Positions 8,970 through 18,582 of a stretch of 64,000 nucleotides of DNA are shown here, piece by piece. The DNA lies in assembly GCF_000419765.1 (NCBI RefSeq), contig NZ_ATTQ01000014.1, positions 85,910 to 149,909 on the forward strand, in the 5' to 3' direction. The translations under genes and the position numbers were made by a program. Source of the stretch: Rhizobium mongolense USDA 1844. Its GTDB lineage: Bacteria > Pseudomonadota > Alphaproteobacteria > Rhizobiales > Rhizobiaceae. The notes beneath the pieces are model-generated. The model was given only the letters and a program-made list of their open reading frames with translations. It did not search any database and had not been told where the DNA came from. Position 1 is the stretch's first letter, and every line of letters starts with the position of its first letter.

Positions 8970-9278
8970 GATATGCCGCGGTGCCGGGGACACATGCTGA
9001 CTAACCCGACGAGTGGTCGAAGCGGCCTCACGGACGACAAGCGTATCGCGTCAAAACGCGCCCCGAAACACCCAGAAAAACAAGGATTTAAGATGATGTA
9101 GCGAGAATTGGTGGGGAATCTGGATTCTGACATAATTTCAAAGGCTTAGCTACCCAAAACGGCAACAATTTTTGCATCTGCCGCAAAAGCTGCAGGCTCT
9201 TGCCGTTGCTCAGGAACATCTCAGCCTGGCAGGACTGGGCTGCATGGGGATGCGATGGCTAGGGTTGTTCCGGTCCCC
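8970..9278. other. Non-coding stretch holding a tRNA-Gln-like direct repeat
   Basis: No convincing gene is seen. The stretch carries repeat copy A (9112-9150) and is the left limit of the accessory region. Confidence 0.5.
9112..9150 (+). repeat. Direct repeat copy A (possible attachment-site remnant)
   Basis: The 38 bases from GGGGAATCTGGATTC onward match copy B (from 17867) at 34 positions. The first 15 bases match the 3' end of the tRNA-Gln gene (from 28623) at 14 positions, in the same orientation. The part after position 9127 is shared with copies B and C but not with the tRNA, as expected for an element arm next to an attachment core. Confidence 0.5.
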
Positions 9279-10325
9279 TCAACGAAGTTCCTGGCATTCG
9301 ATCAGTTCAATCCGACCCTTGCCCTTGATTTCTACGAAGCCCAGTGAGCGCCCCCGACCCCGCTCGCGAATGCGATGCCACGTGGCCCCGCTGGTTGCTA
9401 CAGTCCCAGGGCTAGCATGGGCTGCGATCCGTGAGGCCATATTTACTGTGTCGCCCCACAGGTCGAACACGTATTGCCGCTTCCCGATGATTCCTGCCAC
9501 AACTGGACCGAATTGAACGCCGACTCGCACCTCCCATTTGGGCTCGATGCGGCGTGATGCCGTCACCATGTCGAGTCCGCATTGCAAGCTGGCAAAAACT
9601 GGATCTGGCATGCGATCAAACAGGCCGGCCGTAGCCATAAAGGCGTCGCCGATTGTCTTGATCTTCTCCATCCCATGCTGACGGACGATTCGTTCGTATT
9701 CGCCGATCAGCGCCTGAAGATCCTCCACCACTTTCTCCGGTGGATTCTCATCGCAATAGGCTGTGAAGCCAACGATATCACAGAATAGCACCGCGACTTC
9801 ATTGTATCGACGGGGCCGGACCTCATTGGTCGCTTTGAGCTCGCGCACCGCGCCGGCGGGTAGGATGGCGTACAGAAGCTCGTCGGCTCGGCGCTTTTCG
9901 CTTTCGACTTGCTGCGTATATACCGCCTCTTGGTCGCGCAGCCTCTTCTTTTCAAGGCACGCAGCCACGCGGGCACGCAGCAGCACCGCGTTGAACGGTT
10001 TGGCCAGATAATCCTCGGCGCCGAGGCTGATGCAGCGCGCCACACTGTCGATCTCATCGACCGCCGAAATCATGACGACCGGAATGTTGCGCAGCGTTGT
10101 GTCGGCCTTCAGGTGCTCGAGCACCTGGTAGCCGTCCATTTCCGGCATCGTAATGTCGAGCAGTACGAGGTCGAACGGTCTCGTTGCCAGCATTTCGAGC
10201 GCCTCTCGTCCATTGCTGGCGCACGCCACGTTCCGGTAGCCTTCTCGCTTCAAGCGCTCGGTCAGCGTAAAGCGATTGTCCTCGTTATCGTCGACGACGA
10301 GCAGGGCAGGTCCAACCTCACTCAT
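9279..10325 (-). CDS. Response regulator with class III cyclase output
   Basis: This 348-residue protein has a receiver domain at residues 7-120 (phospho-acceptor D57 in LVLLDITMPEMDG, Lys in LAKPF). A short coiled linker (about 122-160) follows, then a class III cyclase domain (about 170-345). Catalytic features are LFCDIVGFTAY (D183), KTIGDAFMA (D227) and DLWGDTVNMASR (substrate Asp, transition-state Asn and Arg). It should convert ATP or GTP to the cyclic nucleotide under phosphorylation control. Its start overlaps the end of the upstream single-domain regulator by four bases. It is the last gene of a four-gene leftward operon that begins with a periplasmic binding protein. Confidence 0.9.
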   Translation of the reverse strand: MSEVGPALLVVDDNEDNRFTLTERLKREGYRNVACASNGREALEMLATRPFDLVLLDITMPEMDGYQVLEHLKADTTLRNIPVVMISAVDEIDSVARCISLGAEDYLAKPFNAVLLRARVAACLEKKRLRDQEAVYTQQVESEKRRADELLYAILPAGAVRELKATNEVRPRRYNEVAVLFCDIVGFTAYCDENPPEKVVEDLQALIGEYERIVRQHGMEKIKTIGDAFMATAGLFDRMPDPVFASLQCGLDMVTASRRIEPKWEVRVGVQFGPVVAGIIGKRQYVFDLWGDTVNMASRIAAHASPGTVATSGATWHRIRERGRGRSLGFVEIKGKGRIELIECQELR

Positions 10326-10699
10326 GGCATCGACTCCTTTGGGAGCAGGGCCTTGATCTTTCCAAGCAGGCGCGCGAAGTCGACGGGCTTGGTATCGAAG
10401 TCATCGCACCCGGCTGCCAGTGCTGCTTCGCGGTCGCCAGCCATCGCGTGCGACGAGAGTGCGATCACGGGAATACCCCGCGTCTCAGCCAATGCCTTGA
10501 GACGTCTTGTCGCCTCCCAGCCGTCGAGGACGGGAAGGCTTAAGTCCATCAGGATTAGCGCCGGGGCGTCCGATCGTGCACGCGCCACGCCCTGATCGCC
10601 ATCGGTGGCGACGACTACCTCGTAGCCTTTGCGTCTTAGCCGCGCGGACAGCATGTAGATGTTGTCCTCATTGTCCTCGACATAGAGGATCCTAACCAT
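10322..10699 (-). CDS. Single-domain response regulator (CheY/DivK type)
   Basis: The gene encodes a 125-residue receiver domain only. Acidic residues appear in YVEDNEDN, the phospho-acceptor is D52 in LILMDLSLPVLDG, and the conserved Lys is in FDTKPVDF. Start ATG 10699 is chosen because the protein then begins directly with strand 1 (MVRILYVEDN); a longer reading frame upstream only repeats kinase coding sequence in another frame. It overlaps the kinase stop by eight bases and the cyclase regulator by four, so translation is coupled. It probably acts as a phosphate relay or sink between the hybrid kinase and the cyclase regulator. Confidence 0.9.
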   Translation of the reverse strand: MVRILYVEDNEDNIYMLSARLRRKGYEVVVATDGDQGVARARSDAPALILMDLSLPVLDGWEATRRLKALAETRGIPVIALSSHAMAGDREAALAAGCDDFDTKPVDFARLLGKIKALLPKESMP

Positions 10700-13600
10700 C
10701 ACGTCGATCCTCATCAGGTGAGTTACGTTTGACAATGTATCGAGCAACCATCTTGCGCAATTCCTCCAGAAGATCGTCGCGGCTGAAGGCGGTCTTGGCG
10801 AGCACGCGCTCGACGCCACCGTTCAGACGCCGGTGGTCTTCCTTGCCAAGGGTCGCCGCCGTCACAACCACGACCGGCATCGCCTTGAAGGCAGGCTGCT
10901 TTCGCAGTTCGACAAGGAACTCGAAGCCGTCCATTTCCGGCATGATGAGGTCGAGAATGATCAGGTCCGGAGGCGCGCGGATGAGCCGTTCCAGCGCGAC
11001 CCGGCCATTCTCGGCCTCGTCCACAGCGCAACCCTCGGCACTCAATATGCGCCGCCATTGCTGGCGCGTGTTCTCATCATCTTCAACGATCAGAACACGA
11101 AGTGCTGGGCTGGGCGCGCCCGACCAGAATTTGGCGATCAGTTTCCGGAGCGCGTCGCGGTCGATCGGCTTCATCATGTAATCGGCGGCACCGAGCGCGT
11201 ACCCGCGATTCCTCTTATCGGCCATGGTGAGCATCACCACGGGGATACTCGCGAGCTCAGGATCCGCCTTCAGTTCCTGCAGGACGCTCCAGCCGTCGCA
11301 ACCCGGCATGAGCACGTCAAGGGTGATGAGCGCGGGCTTCACCTGCCGGGCCAGATTAAGGCCCTCGGCACCGTCTCTGGCCGTCACGACATCGCAACCT
11401 TCGCGGGCAAAAAACCGGCGCATCTGGTCCCGCACCGCCTTATCGTCATCAACGACGAGGACCACGTTCGAGACGAGGCGAATGTGATCATCGGCGGCGA
11501 CCCCGGTGCCAGAGGCCGGCTCTTGCAGCGCGGGGCCCGCGTCGATTGCCGACGGCAGCCACACCGTGAACTTGGTACCGGCGCCGGGAGTGCTGTCCAC
11601 AGTGATCTGGCCATCCATCGCGCGGCACAGGCGTTGGCTGATGGCAAGCCCTAGCCCAGTGCCGCCGTACTTGCGGGTGGTGGAGCTGTCGGCCTGACTA
11701 AACTCCTGGAACAGGTTCGTCATCTGCTGCGGCGTCATACCGATGCCAGTGTCGGAGACGGTAAATATTACGCCACCGCCTCCATCATCCTTCGCGCAGG
11801 TCGCCCCAATCGTCACTTGGCCGTTCTCCGTGAACTTGCAGGCGTTACTCAACAGGTTGAGGAGGATCTGGCGCACACGAAGCTGATCGGCGCGCATGCT
11901 GCCAATGTCATCCGGACAGCGGATGATGATCCGGTTGCGGTTTTTCTGCGCAAGGGGCTGCGCGGTTGTGGCGGCATCTTGAACCATTCCTGCGATATCG
12001 AACTCCTCGATATGCAATTCCAGTCGGCCGGCCTCGATCTTTGACAGATCGAGGACCTCATTAATGAGCTTGAGCAGATGCTTGCCGGCGCGCGAGACCC
12101 GCTGAAGCGGTTCGATCAGTTCGCCCTGGCCGGCTTCGCTGGCATCTTCCTGCAACATTTCGGTTATGCCCAGGATGGCGTTCAGCGGTGTGCGCAACTC
12201 GTGGCTCATGCTGGCAAGGAACTTGCTCTTGGCCTGTGTCGCCGCCATGGCCGCGTCGCGGGCGATCTCAAGCTCCGTTTCATGCCTCTTCAGCTTGCTG
12301 ATATCGGTGTAGACCGCGACCGTGCCGCCGCCGGTAATGCGCCGCTCATTTACCTGAACCCACTGGTCATGGCTGCGATGTTGAACCAGCGTCTGCTTAG
12401 GGTTGCAGTGTGCCTCAAGCCGCGCGGCGAGCCATTCCTCCTCCCGGCCTTTCGCATCCTCGACGAGGCCCTGTTCCACCGCCTTACGGACAATCGTCTC
12501 AAATTGCGCACCCGGCACGACGGCATCGGCTATGCCGGGATAGAGGATTTCCCTATAGCGGCTGTTGCATAGAACAAGCCGGTCCTGAGCATCGTAAAGG
12601 GCGAAGCCCTCGGAGATGCTCTCGATTGCATCGACGAGTCGCTGGCGCGCTTCGGCGACGTCACGCAGGTTTTTTTCCTCGACCTCGACCGCAGTGTCAC
12701 GGAACAACAGAAGCGCTTTGGCCATGCGGCCGATCTCGTCGCGGCCCGTGGCAGGCAGTGGTGCCCGAAGATTGCCGCCGGCGATGGCAAGCATGCTTTG
12801 GCTCAGCCCCGACAAGCGGGCAAGAAGATTGCGGTCGACATACAACCAGACGATCAGAACTGAACTCAGGAGGCTCAGAACGGCTGAGCCAAGAACAACA
12901 CCGGTACCGTAGCGCTGGACGGTCGCAGCTTCACGACCAGCCTCGGTGATGTCACGGTTAGCCGCAGCTACCAAGCGATCCACGGCAACGGTCAAATTAC
13001 GCGAGAGCTGAGCGTTTTCGACCAAAAGCTTCCCGCCGTTTGCGAGTAATGCGAGCTCATCCTCACGCGCTTGTGCAATGCTCTTCGGCCCGTCGATCAG
13101 CCCCTCGAACTCGTCAACGCGCTGACGGAACCGTGTCTGCAGCTTCTCATCGATCTCCGATGTCACCGCCGCAAGCGACTCGACCGAGCGGCGCAGCGGA
13201 AACGACATCAGCGCTAGGTCGCCGGGCGTCGGCGCAACGGCCGTTTTGAGCAGCGCTTCGTTGATCGCGGAAATCTCCCGCTGTGCCTTCTGTTGCGGGA
13301 TGTAGGCGGAGATTGCCTGCGCAAGCTCTGTCGTAGCCGCCACGCGTGCTTCGGGTGGTACGGCGGCATCCGCCACGGTTACACGCCACTGGGGGACCTT
13401 GGAGTTCATCACGAGGATGCCGGGGGCCACGAGACGCTCGCTTGCGACTGTCGTAGCCGACAAACGGCCCAGCAGTTCCTCTTTGCGTGCAACCACACCG
13501 AGGCGAGCGGCGACAAGTTCGTTGAGTGCGTTGAGATTGCGCCTCAGGCCAATCACTGCGGCTTCGATCTCAGCTACCGCCGCCGTGCTTGCCGCGGTGT

Positions 13601-13907
13601 CTTTGAGCGCGGCGAGCAACTCTTCGAGGCGCGACATCTCTGCTCCGATCGCAGCCGAGACCTCGTTGTGCTGAACCGTGCTGGTCGTAGCAAGTACGGC
13701 CGGCGTAGTGGCGGCGACCCGCTCAGCTTGACGGGAGAGCTCGAGCGATGCAAGCGCCGAGGGGACCCGGCGCTCCGTGATCCTCTCGACGACCTCGCCC
13801 ACTTGCAGAAAGGCATACACGGCTGCAGCGGTTGCGAGCACCGCGAAGGTGCTGATACCAAAGAAAGCGAAGAGTAAGCGGCCACGTATGCCGAGACGTT
13901 CAAACAT
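10692..13907 (-). CDS. TorS-like hybrid sensor histidine kinase with two receivers
   Basis: The protein has 1071 residues. TM1 (about 10-33) and TM2 (about 335-357) flank a roughly 300-residue, all-helical periplasmic domain that resembles the TorS sensor. HAMP (357-410) and a PAS-like domain (420-535) follow. The HisKA phospho-acceptor is H569 in SHELRTP. HATPase motifs are NLLSNACKF (684-692), DTGIGM (719-724) and GGTGLGL (748-754). Two receivers end the protein, with acceptors D864 (LDVLMPG) and D986 (LDLIMPE). It lies 87 bases downstream of a periplasmic binding protein gene, which suggests ligand sensing through that protein as in TorT-TorS. Its targets are probably the two regulators that follow. 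Confidence 0.92.
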   Translation of the reverse strand: MFERLGIRGRLLFAFFGISTFAVLATAAAVYAFLQVGEVVERITERRVPSALASLELSRQAERVAATTPAVLATTSTVQHNEVSAAIGAEMSRLEELLAALKDTAASTAAVAEIEAAVIGLRRNLNALNELVAARLGVVARKEELLGRLSATTVASERLVAPGILVMNSKVPQWRVTVADAAVPPEARVAATTELAQAISAYIPQQKAQREISAINEALLKTAVAPTPGDLALMSFPLRRSVESLAAVTSEIDEKLQTRFRQRVDEFEGLIDGPKSIAQAREDELALLANGGKLLVENAQLSRNLTVAVDRLVAAANRDITEAGREAATVQRYGTGVVLGSAVLSLLSSVLIVWLYVDRNLLARLSGLSQSMLAIAGGNLRAPLPATGRDEIGRMAKALLLFRDTAVEVEEKNLRDVAEARQRLVDAIESISEGFALYDAQDRLVLCNSRYREILYPGIADAVVPGAQFETIVRKAVEQGLVEDAKGREEEWLAARLEAHCNPKQTLVQHRSHDQWVQVNERRITGGGTVAVYTDISKLKRHETELEIARDAAMAATQAKSKFLASMSHELRTPLNAILGITEMLQEDASEAGQGELIEPLQRVSRAGKHLLKLINEVLDLSKIEAGRLELHIEEFDIAGMVQDAATTAQPLAQKNRNRIIIRCPDDIGSMRADQLRVRQILLNLLSNACKFTENGQVTIGATCAKDDGGGGVIFTVSDTGIGMTPQQMTNLFQEFSQADSSTTRKYGGTGLGLAISQRLCRAMDGQITVDSTPGAGTKFTVWLPSAIDAGPALQEPASGTGVAADDHIRLVSNVVLVVDDDKAVRDQMRRFFAREGCDVVTARDGAEGLNLARQVKPALITLDVLMPGCDGWSVLQELKADPELASIPVVMLTMADKRNRGYALGAADYMMKPIDRDALRKLIAKFWSGAPSPALRVLIVEDDENTRQQWRRILSAEGCAVDEAENGRVALERLIRAPPDLIILDLIMPEMDGFEFLVELRKQPAFKAMPVVVVTAATLGKEDHRRLNGGVERVLAKTAFSRDDLLEELRKMVARYIVKRNSPDEDRRDG

Positions 13908-13994
13908 CGCGGCGACCCATCGATCCGGCTGATGTGGTCAACATGGCCCGCACAGCTTTTTTCTCGAACGCGATCGGCAGTGATCAGCGTTGCG

Positions 13995-15089
13995 TTATTC
14001 CAATGGCACGTATTCGCCACCCTTCCAGATATACCATACCCAGCTCTGAACCGTGAGGTCGCCCTTGTCGTCAAAGTCGATACGGCCCAATACAGTATCA
14101 AACGAGTGGCCGCGCAATGAAGCAATCACCTCGTGCACCTCCAGCGAACCGGCTTCCTTGAGCGCCTGCGCCCAGGCCTGAACGGCGCCGTAGCTCAGCA
14201 GCGTATAGCCTGCGGGTTCGAAGTTTTCTGCACGGAACCGCTCCACCACCCGGGCCGCTTGGGGTGTCCGCCGGGCGTCCGCGGAGAACGTGAAGAGAGT
14301 TCCCTCAGCGGCTGGACCGGCGATCAGCGCAAATTCCTCGGTCGCCAGGGCATCGCCTGAGATGAACTGAACGGCGTAGCCTTGGTCGTGTGCAGCGCGA
14401 ACCATCAGCGCAACTTCAGCATGATAACCGCCGACATATACCACAGCGACTTTTGCAGCCTTTAGTGCAGCGATTTCAATCGAATAGTCGTTCTTCTCAG
14501 GACTGTACGCCTCGTAGATCGTGTCGGTCATGCCCCGCTTTTTCAACTGCTTTTTCGTCTCATCGGCAAGGCCCCTGCCATAGGTGGTGCCATCGTGAAG
14601 GATCGCAATTTTCTTGTTGCCCCAATGATCGGCCAGATAGTTGCCGGCGACGATGCCTTGCGCATCGTCGCGACCAATGACGCGGAACACGTTGGCACGG
14701 CCTTGCTCGGTCAGCAGCGGATTGGTCGACCCCGGTGAAATCTGCAGAACTCCCGCCGCCTCATACACCTTTGATGCCGGGATTGAGGCCCCAGAGCAGT
14801 AGTGCCCGACGACGAGAACCACACCGTCAGCCACGAGTTTTTTGGCGACGGCCACCGCTTGTTCTGGATCGCAGAAGTCGTCGACTGCGATGATCCGCAC
14901 TCGCTGGCCTAGAACGCCGCCCTCCGCATTGATATCGGCCACGGCCATCTCTGCGCCACGCTGCCCCTGTTCGCCGATCCACGCGAGCCGTCCGGTCATC
15001 GCGGCTGAAACGCCGATCAGTATCTCAGCGTGCGCGGAATAACTGACCACGGCTGCAAGCGCGAAAACTGCGACGGCGATTCGGTGCAT
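13995..15089 (-). CDS. Periplasmic branched-chain amino acid-type binding protein (LivJ/K fold)
   Basis: From ATG 15089 the protein has 364 residues and begins with a signal peptide (MHRIAVAVFALAAVVS, cleavage after SAHA). GGAAGG lies upstream; a longer frame to 15176 would bury the signal peptide. The fold is type I periplasmic binding (IGVSAAMTGRLAWIGEQGQR, DDFCDPEQAV, GSTNPLLTEQG). No ABC permease or ATPase genes are nearby; instead a hybrid kinase gene follows. It is therefore more likely a sensor co-receptor than a transporter component. The ligand is unknown. Confidence 0.88.
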   Translation of the reverse strand: MHRIAVAVFALAAVVSYSAHAEILIGVSAAMTGRLAWIGEQGQRGAEMAVADINAEGGVLGQRVRIIAVDDFCDPEQAVAVAKKLVADGVVLVVGHYCSGASIPASKVYEAAGVLQISPGSTNPLLTEQGRANVFRVIGRDDAQGIVAGNYLADHWGNKKIAILHDGTTYGRGLADETKKQLKKRGMTDTIYEAYSPEKNDYSIEIAALKAAKVAVVYVGGYHAEVALMVRAAHDQGYAVQFISGDALATEEFALIAGPAAEGTLFTFSADARRTPQAARVVERFRAENFEPAGYTLLSYGAVQAWAQALKEAGSLEVHEVIASLRGHSFDTVLGRIDFDDKGDLTVQSWVWYIWKGGEYVPLE

Positions 15090-15662
15090 GAAACAGCCTT
15101 CCGCCTTGATACCAATTTTGTGCACGAGAGCGGTACCGCAACTGCGCAGCGGGGCGCCTCTGTCATGATGTGGCACTTGCGACTTGCCGCGATCAGCAAT
15201 CTGCTGTTCCAGCGGCGCCTAGTCGCCATGCTTGAAAATATACCATGCGGCGCTGAGGAGTGATACGGCCTTTGGTGTCGATGGCGCGAGCAGGGCGCGT
15301 TCATGGCGAGCACGTGAGCGGCTCCGTCGCGAAGAGGGCGGGCAGCGGGGCTTGCCGCGCGGAACTGCCGAATCTCGCGACGTCTGTCGTATGGTGGGCG
15401 CGGCTTGCATGAAGCGATGAAGTGGAAGCCGTGATGAGGGAGGCGGCGAAAAAGGGACTGCCAAAACTCGCCATTATCTGAGACAATTACGCAGGGAGGA
15501 TTACCTCTACAGCTCGCTCAGCCGCAGAGGGCGGTTTCGAATCTGTATCTCGTCGAAACATCCTTGGATCCTGCCCCGTCCGCAGCGCTGAGTCGGCTGT
15601 CGGCAAGCATCTAGCGAACATCGTTCATATTGTTCAGCAAACGCGAGCCAGGAGCACTTCAC
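15090..15662. other. Intergenic region between binding-protein operon and SBP56 gene
   Basis: No convincing gene is seen in about 570 bases between divergent transcription units. Short open frames here lack ribosome sites and recognisable sequence. Promoters for both directions should lie within it. Confidence 0.5.
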
Positions 15663-17057
15663 ATGGTAACGTGGAAACCCGATCCAAGTTTTTATCCGTC
15701 ACCGCGAATGGCTATGAAGGCTGCGCCGGAGACACTTGCCTATGTCGTCGCCTTCGATCCGACGCGAGCGGTTCCCGACGAACTCGCGGTCGTCGATGTC
15801 GATCCTCAATCAGCCTCCTATAGTCAGATCGTCACATCGCTTGCGATGCCTAATGTCGGTGACGAGCTGCATCATTTCGGCTGGAACGCCTGTTCATCCT
15901 GCCTTTGCCCGAATGCGCCGCACCCGCATGCAGAGCGCCGCTATCTGGTGGTGCCGGGATTGAAATCCTCGCGTATCCATATCATCGACACCAAGCCCGA
16001 TGGCCGCAGGCCATCGATCGTCAAGGTCATCGAACCCGGCGAAGTCGCCGACCGGGCCGGCTACTCCAGGCCGCATACCGTTCACTGCGGACCAGAAGGG
16101 ATCTATGTCGCTGCACTTGGCAATGCCGAGGGTAAGGGACCGGGCGGCGTGTTCCTCATGGATCACGAAACATTCGAGGTGCGCGGCCAGTGGGAAATGG
16201 ATCGCGGACCGCAACAGCTTTCCTATGACGTCTGGTGGCATCTGGGACACGACACACTCGTCACCAGCGAGTGGGGCACGCCGGATACGTTCGAAAACGG
16301 CCTGATCCCGGAAATCCTGCTCGGTGCGAAATACGGCCGCCGTCTGCACTTTTGGGATCTGCATAAGCGCAAGCACCTGCAGACGATCGATTTCGGTGAC
16401 AAGTATCAGCTCGTATTCGAACTTAGACCCGCGCATGACCCGACCAAAGCCTATGGTTTTGTCAACTGCGTTCTCAGTCTTGAGGACCTCTCCTCCTCGA
16501 TATGGGTCTGGCACCGTGACGGCACCCAGTGGGCGGTGACAAAGGTGATCGACATTCCGGCCGAGCCCGCCGATCCAGACCTGTTGCCGCCGATGCTGAA
16601 GGGTTTCAATGCCGTGCCACCACTCGTCACCGACATCGACCTTTCGATGGATGACAGATTTCTCTACGTGTCTTGCTGGGGAACCGGCGACCTGCATCAG
16701 TACGATGTTTCCGATCCGTTCAAGCCGAAGCTGACAGGCAAGGTTCGGATCGGCGGCATCGTTTCGCGTGCTTCACATCCAGGAGCGAAGAATGGCGCGT
16801 TGAATGGCGGCCCGCAGATGGTCGAGATCAGCCGCGATGGTCGCCGTGTCTATTTCACCAACTCTCTCTACGGTGCGATCGACGAGCAGTTCTATCCCGA
16901 TGGCGTCTCTGGCTGGATGGTGAAGCTTGACGCGGAGCCTGACGGCGGGATTGCATTCGACGAGAAATTCTTCATCGAATGGCCAAAATCGCATCGCCCG
17001 CACCAGGTCCGCCTCCAGGGTGGGGATTGCTCGTCAGATTCATATTGTTATCCCTAA
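15663..17057 (+). CDS. SBP56-family selenium-binding protein / methanethiol oxidase
   Basis: This 464-residue protein matches the SBP56 family, whose bacterial members oxidise methanethiol to formaldehyde, H2S and H2O2. Visible signatures are the HHFGWNACSSC segment (conserved cysteines and a metal-type His), RPHTVHCGPEGIYV, SEWGTPDTFENG, and the C-terminal RPHQVRLQGGDCSSDSYCYP. Start ATG 15663 has AGGAG at good spacing; an upstream in-frame start at 15630 is weaker. It has no signal peptide, whereas some methanethiol oxidases are periplasmic, so export cannot be claimed. A membrane protein gene follows after 29 bases, probably in the same unit. Confidence 0.9.
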   Translation: MVTWKPDPSFYPSPRMAMKAAPETLAYVVAFDPTRAVPDELAVVDVDPQSASYSQIVTSLAMPNVGDELHHFGWNACSSCLCPNAPHPHAERRYLVVPGLKSSRIHIIDTKPDGRRPSIVKVIEPGEVADRAGYSRPHTVHCGPEGIYVAALGNAEGKGPGGVFLMDHETFEVRGQWEMDRGPQQLSYDVWWHLGHDTLVTSEWGTPDTFENGLIPEILLGAKYGRRLHFWDLHKRKHLQTIDFGDKYQLVFELRPAHDPTKAYGFVNCVLSLEDLSSSIWVWHRDGTQWAVTKVIDIPAEPADPDLLPPMLKGFNAVPPLVTDIDLSMDDRFLYVSCWGTGDLHQYDVSDPFKPKLTGKVRIGGIVSRASHPGAKNGALNGGPQMVEISRDGRRVYFTNSLYGAIDEQFYPDGVSGWMVKLDAEPDGGIAFDEKFFIEWPKSHRPHQVRLQGGDCSSDSYCYP

Positions 17058-17086
17058 GGAGCGAAGGTTCGCCGGATGAGGCGCCT

Positions 17087-17716
17087 ATGAACGAACTCTG
17101 GCCATGGATTTTGTTGGCGGGACTCGGAGCCTTTCATGGTCTCAACCCGGCGATGGGATGGCTGTTTGCCGTGGCGCTTGGCGTTCACCGACAGAGTTCT
17201 GCCGCCGTGGTTCAGGCAGTGCCCGCCATCGCCGTCGGACACGCCGTGTCGATTGCACTGGTGGCTGGAGTCCTGGTCGCGGCCGGCCTCTTCGTGGACC
17301 AGGCTGCCGTGCGCACGGCTGCGGGAGCCGGCCTCATAGGCTGGGCTGTCTGGCATCATTTCGTCGGACACGGGCGTCGCGTTCGTATCGGCATGCGCAC
17401 GGGGCTTGCCGGCCTGGCGTTCTGGTCGTTCCTGATGGCGACGGCCCATGGGGCCGGACTGATGATCCTGCCAGCGTTGATACCACTTTGTCTCGCGGAT
17501 TCACCATTGCGCGAAATCGGCGGGGATGGGTCTGCTGCCATCGCGATCGCCGCGGTCGGCGTCCATACACTTGCGATGTTGGCGGTTACAAGTCTCGTTG
17601 CCCTGGTGGTCTATCACTGGATCGGGCTCGAGATATTGCGCAGCGCCTGGCTCAACGTGGATCTCGTATGGACGCTGGTACTGCTTGGCACTGGTTCCGT
17701 GCTGCTGATCGTCTAG
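17087..17716 (+). CDS. Polytopic membrane protein following SBP56
   Basis: From ATG 17087 the protein has 209 residues and about five or six membrane segments. It begins PWILLAGLGAFHGLNPAMGW; the HGLNP motif in the first helix and a second His/Gly-rich helix (FLMATAHGAGLMIL) recall metal or sulfite transporter families of the NicO/TauE kind. The match is too weak to name. The 29-base spacing to the SBP56 gene suggests joint expression and perhaps a role in moving a substrate, product or metal for it. Recognition is structural only. Confidence 0.7.
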   Translation: MNELWPWILLAGLGAFHGLNPAMGWLFAVALGVHRQSSAAVVQAVPAIAVGHAVSIALVAGVLVAAGLFVDQAAVRTAAGAGLIGWAVWHHFVGHGRRVRIGMRTGLAGLAFWSFLMATAHGAGLMILPALIPLCLADSPLREIGGDGSAAIAIAAVGVHTLAMLAVTSLVALVVYHWIGLEILRSAWLNVDLVWTLVLLGTGSVLLIV

Positions 17717-17861
17717 CGAAGACGGGAACGATGCGCTGAAGTCAGGAAGCAATCCGTGCGGTGTTCTTCGATCGGCTTGGCATCGCAAGCGGCACATCCA
17801 AGAGGCGAAGATAACGCTACGTCGTTGACATAACGAGGTCGGTTCACGACGTGAGTGTGAA

Positions 17862-18040
17862 TGGCTGGGGAGCCTGGATTCTCACATCATTTCAAAGGCT
17901 TAGCGAGATTGCCTTTGAATTCCCTCTGTTTTTCCGTCGCGGGCGACCGTGGATGCCATCTTTGTGCCCTGGCTCAGGGCCTCAGTCAACCGGCGCGCGG
18001 AAACGGAAATAATTTCCGCTCTTGGGGCCTAAAGCGGGCC
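17862..18040 (+). repeat. Direct repeat copy B with GGAAATAATTTCC palindrome
   Basis: The first 20 bases match the CCA-end of the tRNA-Gln gene (28618-28637, same strand) at 19 of 20 positions. The following about 150 bases are clearly similar to copy C at 19155, including the shared CTCTGTTTTTCCGTCGCG run. Near the right end lies a perfect palindrome CGGAAAT-A-ATTTCCG at 18004-18018. No gene is seen in 17717-18315. Confidence 0.55.
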
Positions 18041-18315
18041 TCGCACGTCAGGGTCCGAATCGGGTGGCAGCGGAAGTCCAGCGTGAACGCGCGGAATAGT
18101 TGCTTTGCTGACTTGAGCCGACATTAGGTTGCGCAAGCTGTAGCGGCTGATCTTGGCGCGACCGAGACCAACGTCGGCGCTCACGCACAGGGCCCGCTCT
18201 TGAAGCCAGTGGCCAACGGGCTCTACGCCGATAATGGGCGCTTTCCAGAATGACCGGAGCCGCACGGCAACCGCTGACCAAACCCTACTAACCCTGGCCA
18301 GCAGAGCAATCACCT

Positions 18316-18582
18316 TTACGATTCGACCAGGATTACCAAGGACTCTGGCACCACTCCATCGAAGGCCATCGCATCCGCGGCTTCCCTGCTCTGCATAGCT
18401 TTCATCATGGCGTCCATGTCCGGAACGTCCATAAGAACGGCCACCCGAGACGGATTTTGTGGATCTACAAATGTTCGTATGTTGGTCACGCCGAGCGGAC
18501 CAAAAAGCTCTTTGCGCTTTGGCGAGTCGAGCCAGTGCTTCGTTCCCTTTGAGATGTTATGGTGGCCAATGACTGTCGGCAT
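18316..18582 (-). CDS. Small ferredoxin-fold protein (ABM-like)
   Basis: From ATG 18582 (strong AGGGAGGA ribosome site) this is an 88-residue protein, MPTVIGHHNISKGTKHWLDS onward. Its length and strand pattern suggest a dimeric alpha/beta-barrel or antibiotic-biosynthesis-monooxygenase type fold. The sequence ends DGVVPESLVILVES. I do not recognise a specific function. A longer open frame to 18681 has no better start. It stands alone between repeats B and C. Confidence 0.6.
   Translation of the reverse strand: MPTVIGHHNISKGTKHWLDSPKRKELFGPLGVTNIRTFVDPQNPSRVAVLMDVPDMDAMMKAMQSREAADAMAFDGVVPESLVILVES

Noticed and set aside
17862..17881. Possible second tRNA-Gln gene
   Set aside because: Only the 20-base 3' end resembles the tRNA; no anticodon or D-arm follows, so it is a repeat and not a tRNA gene.
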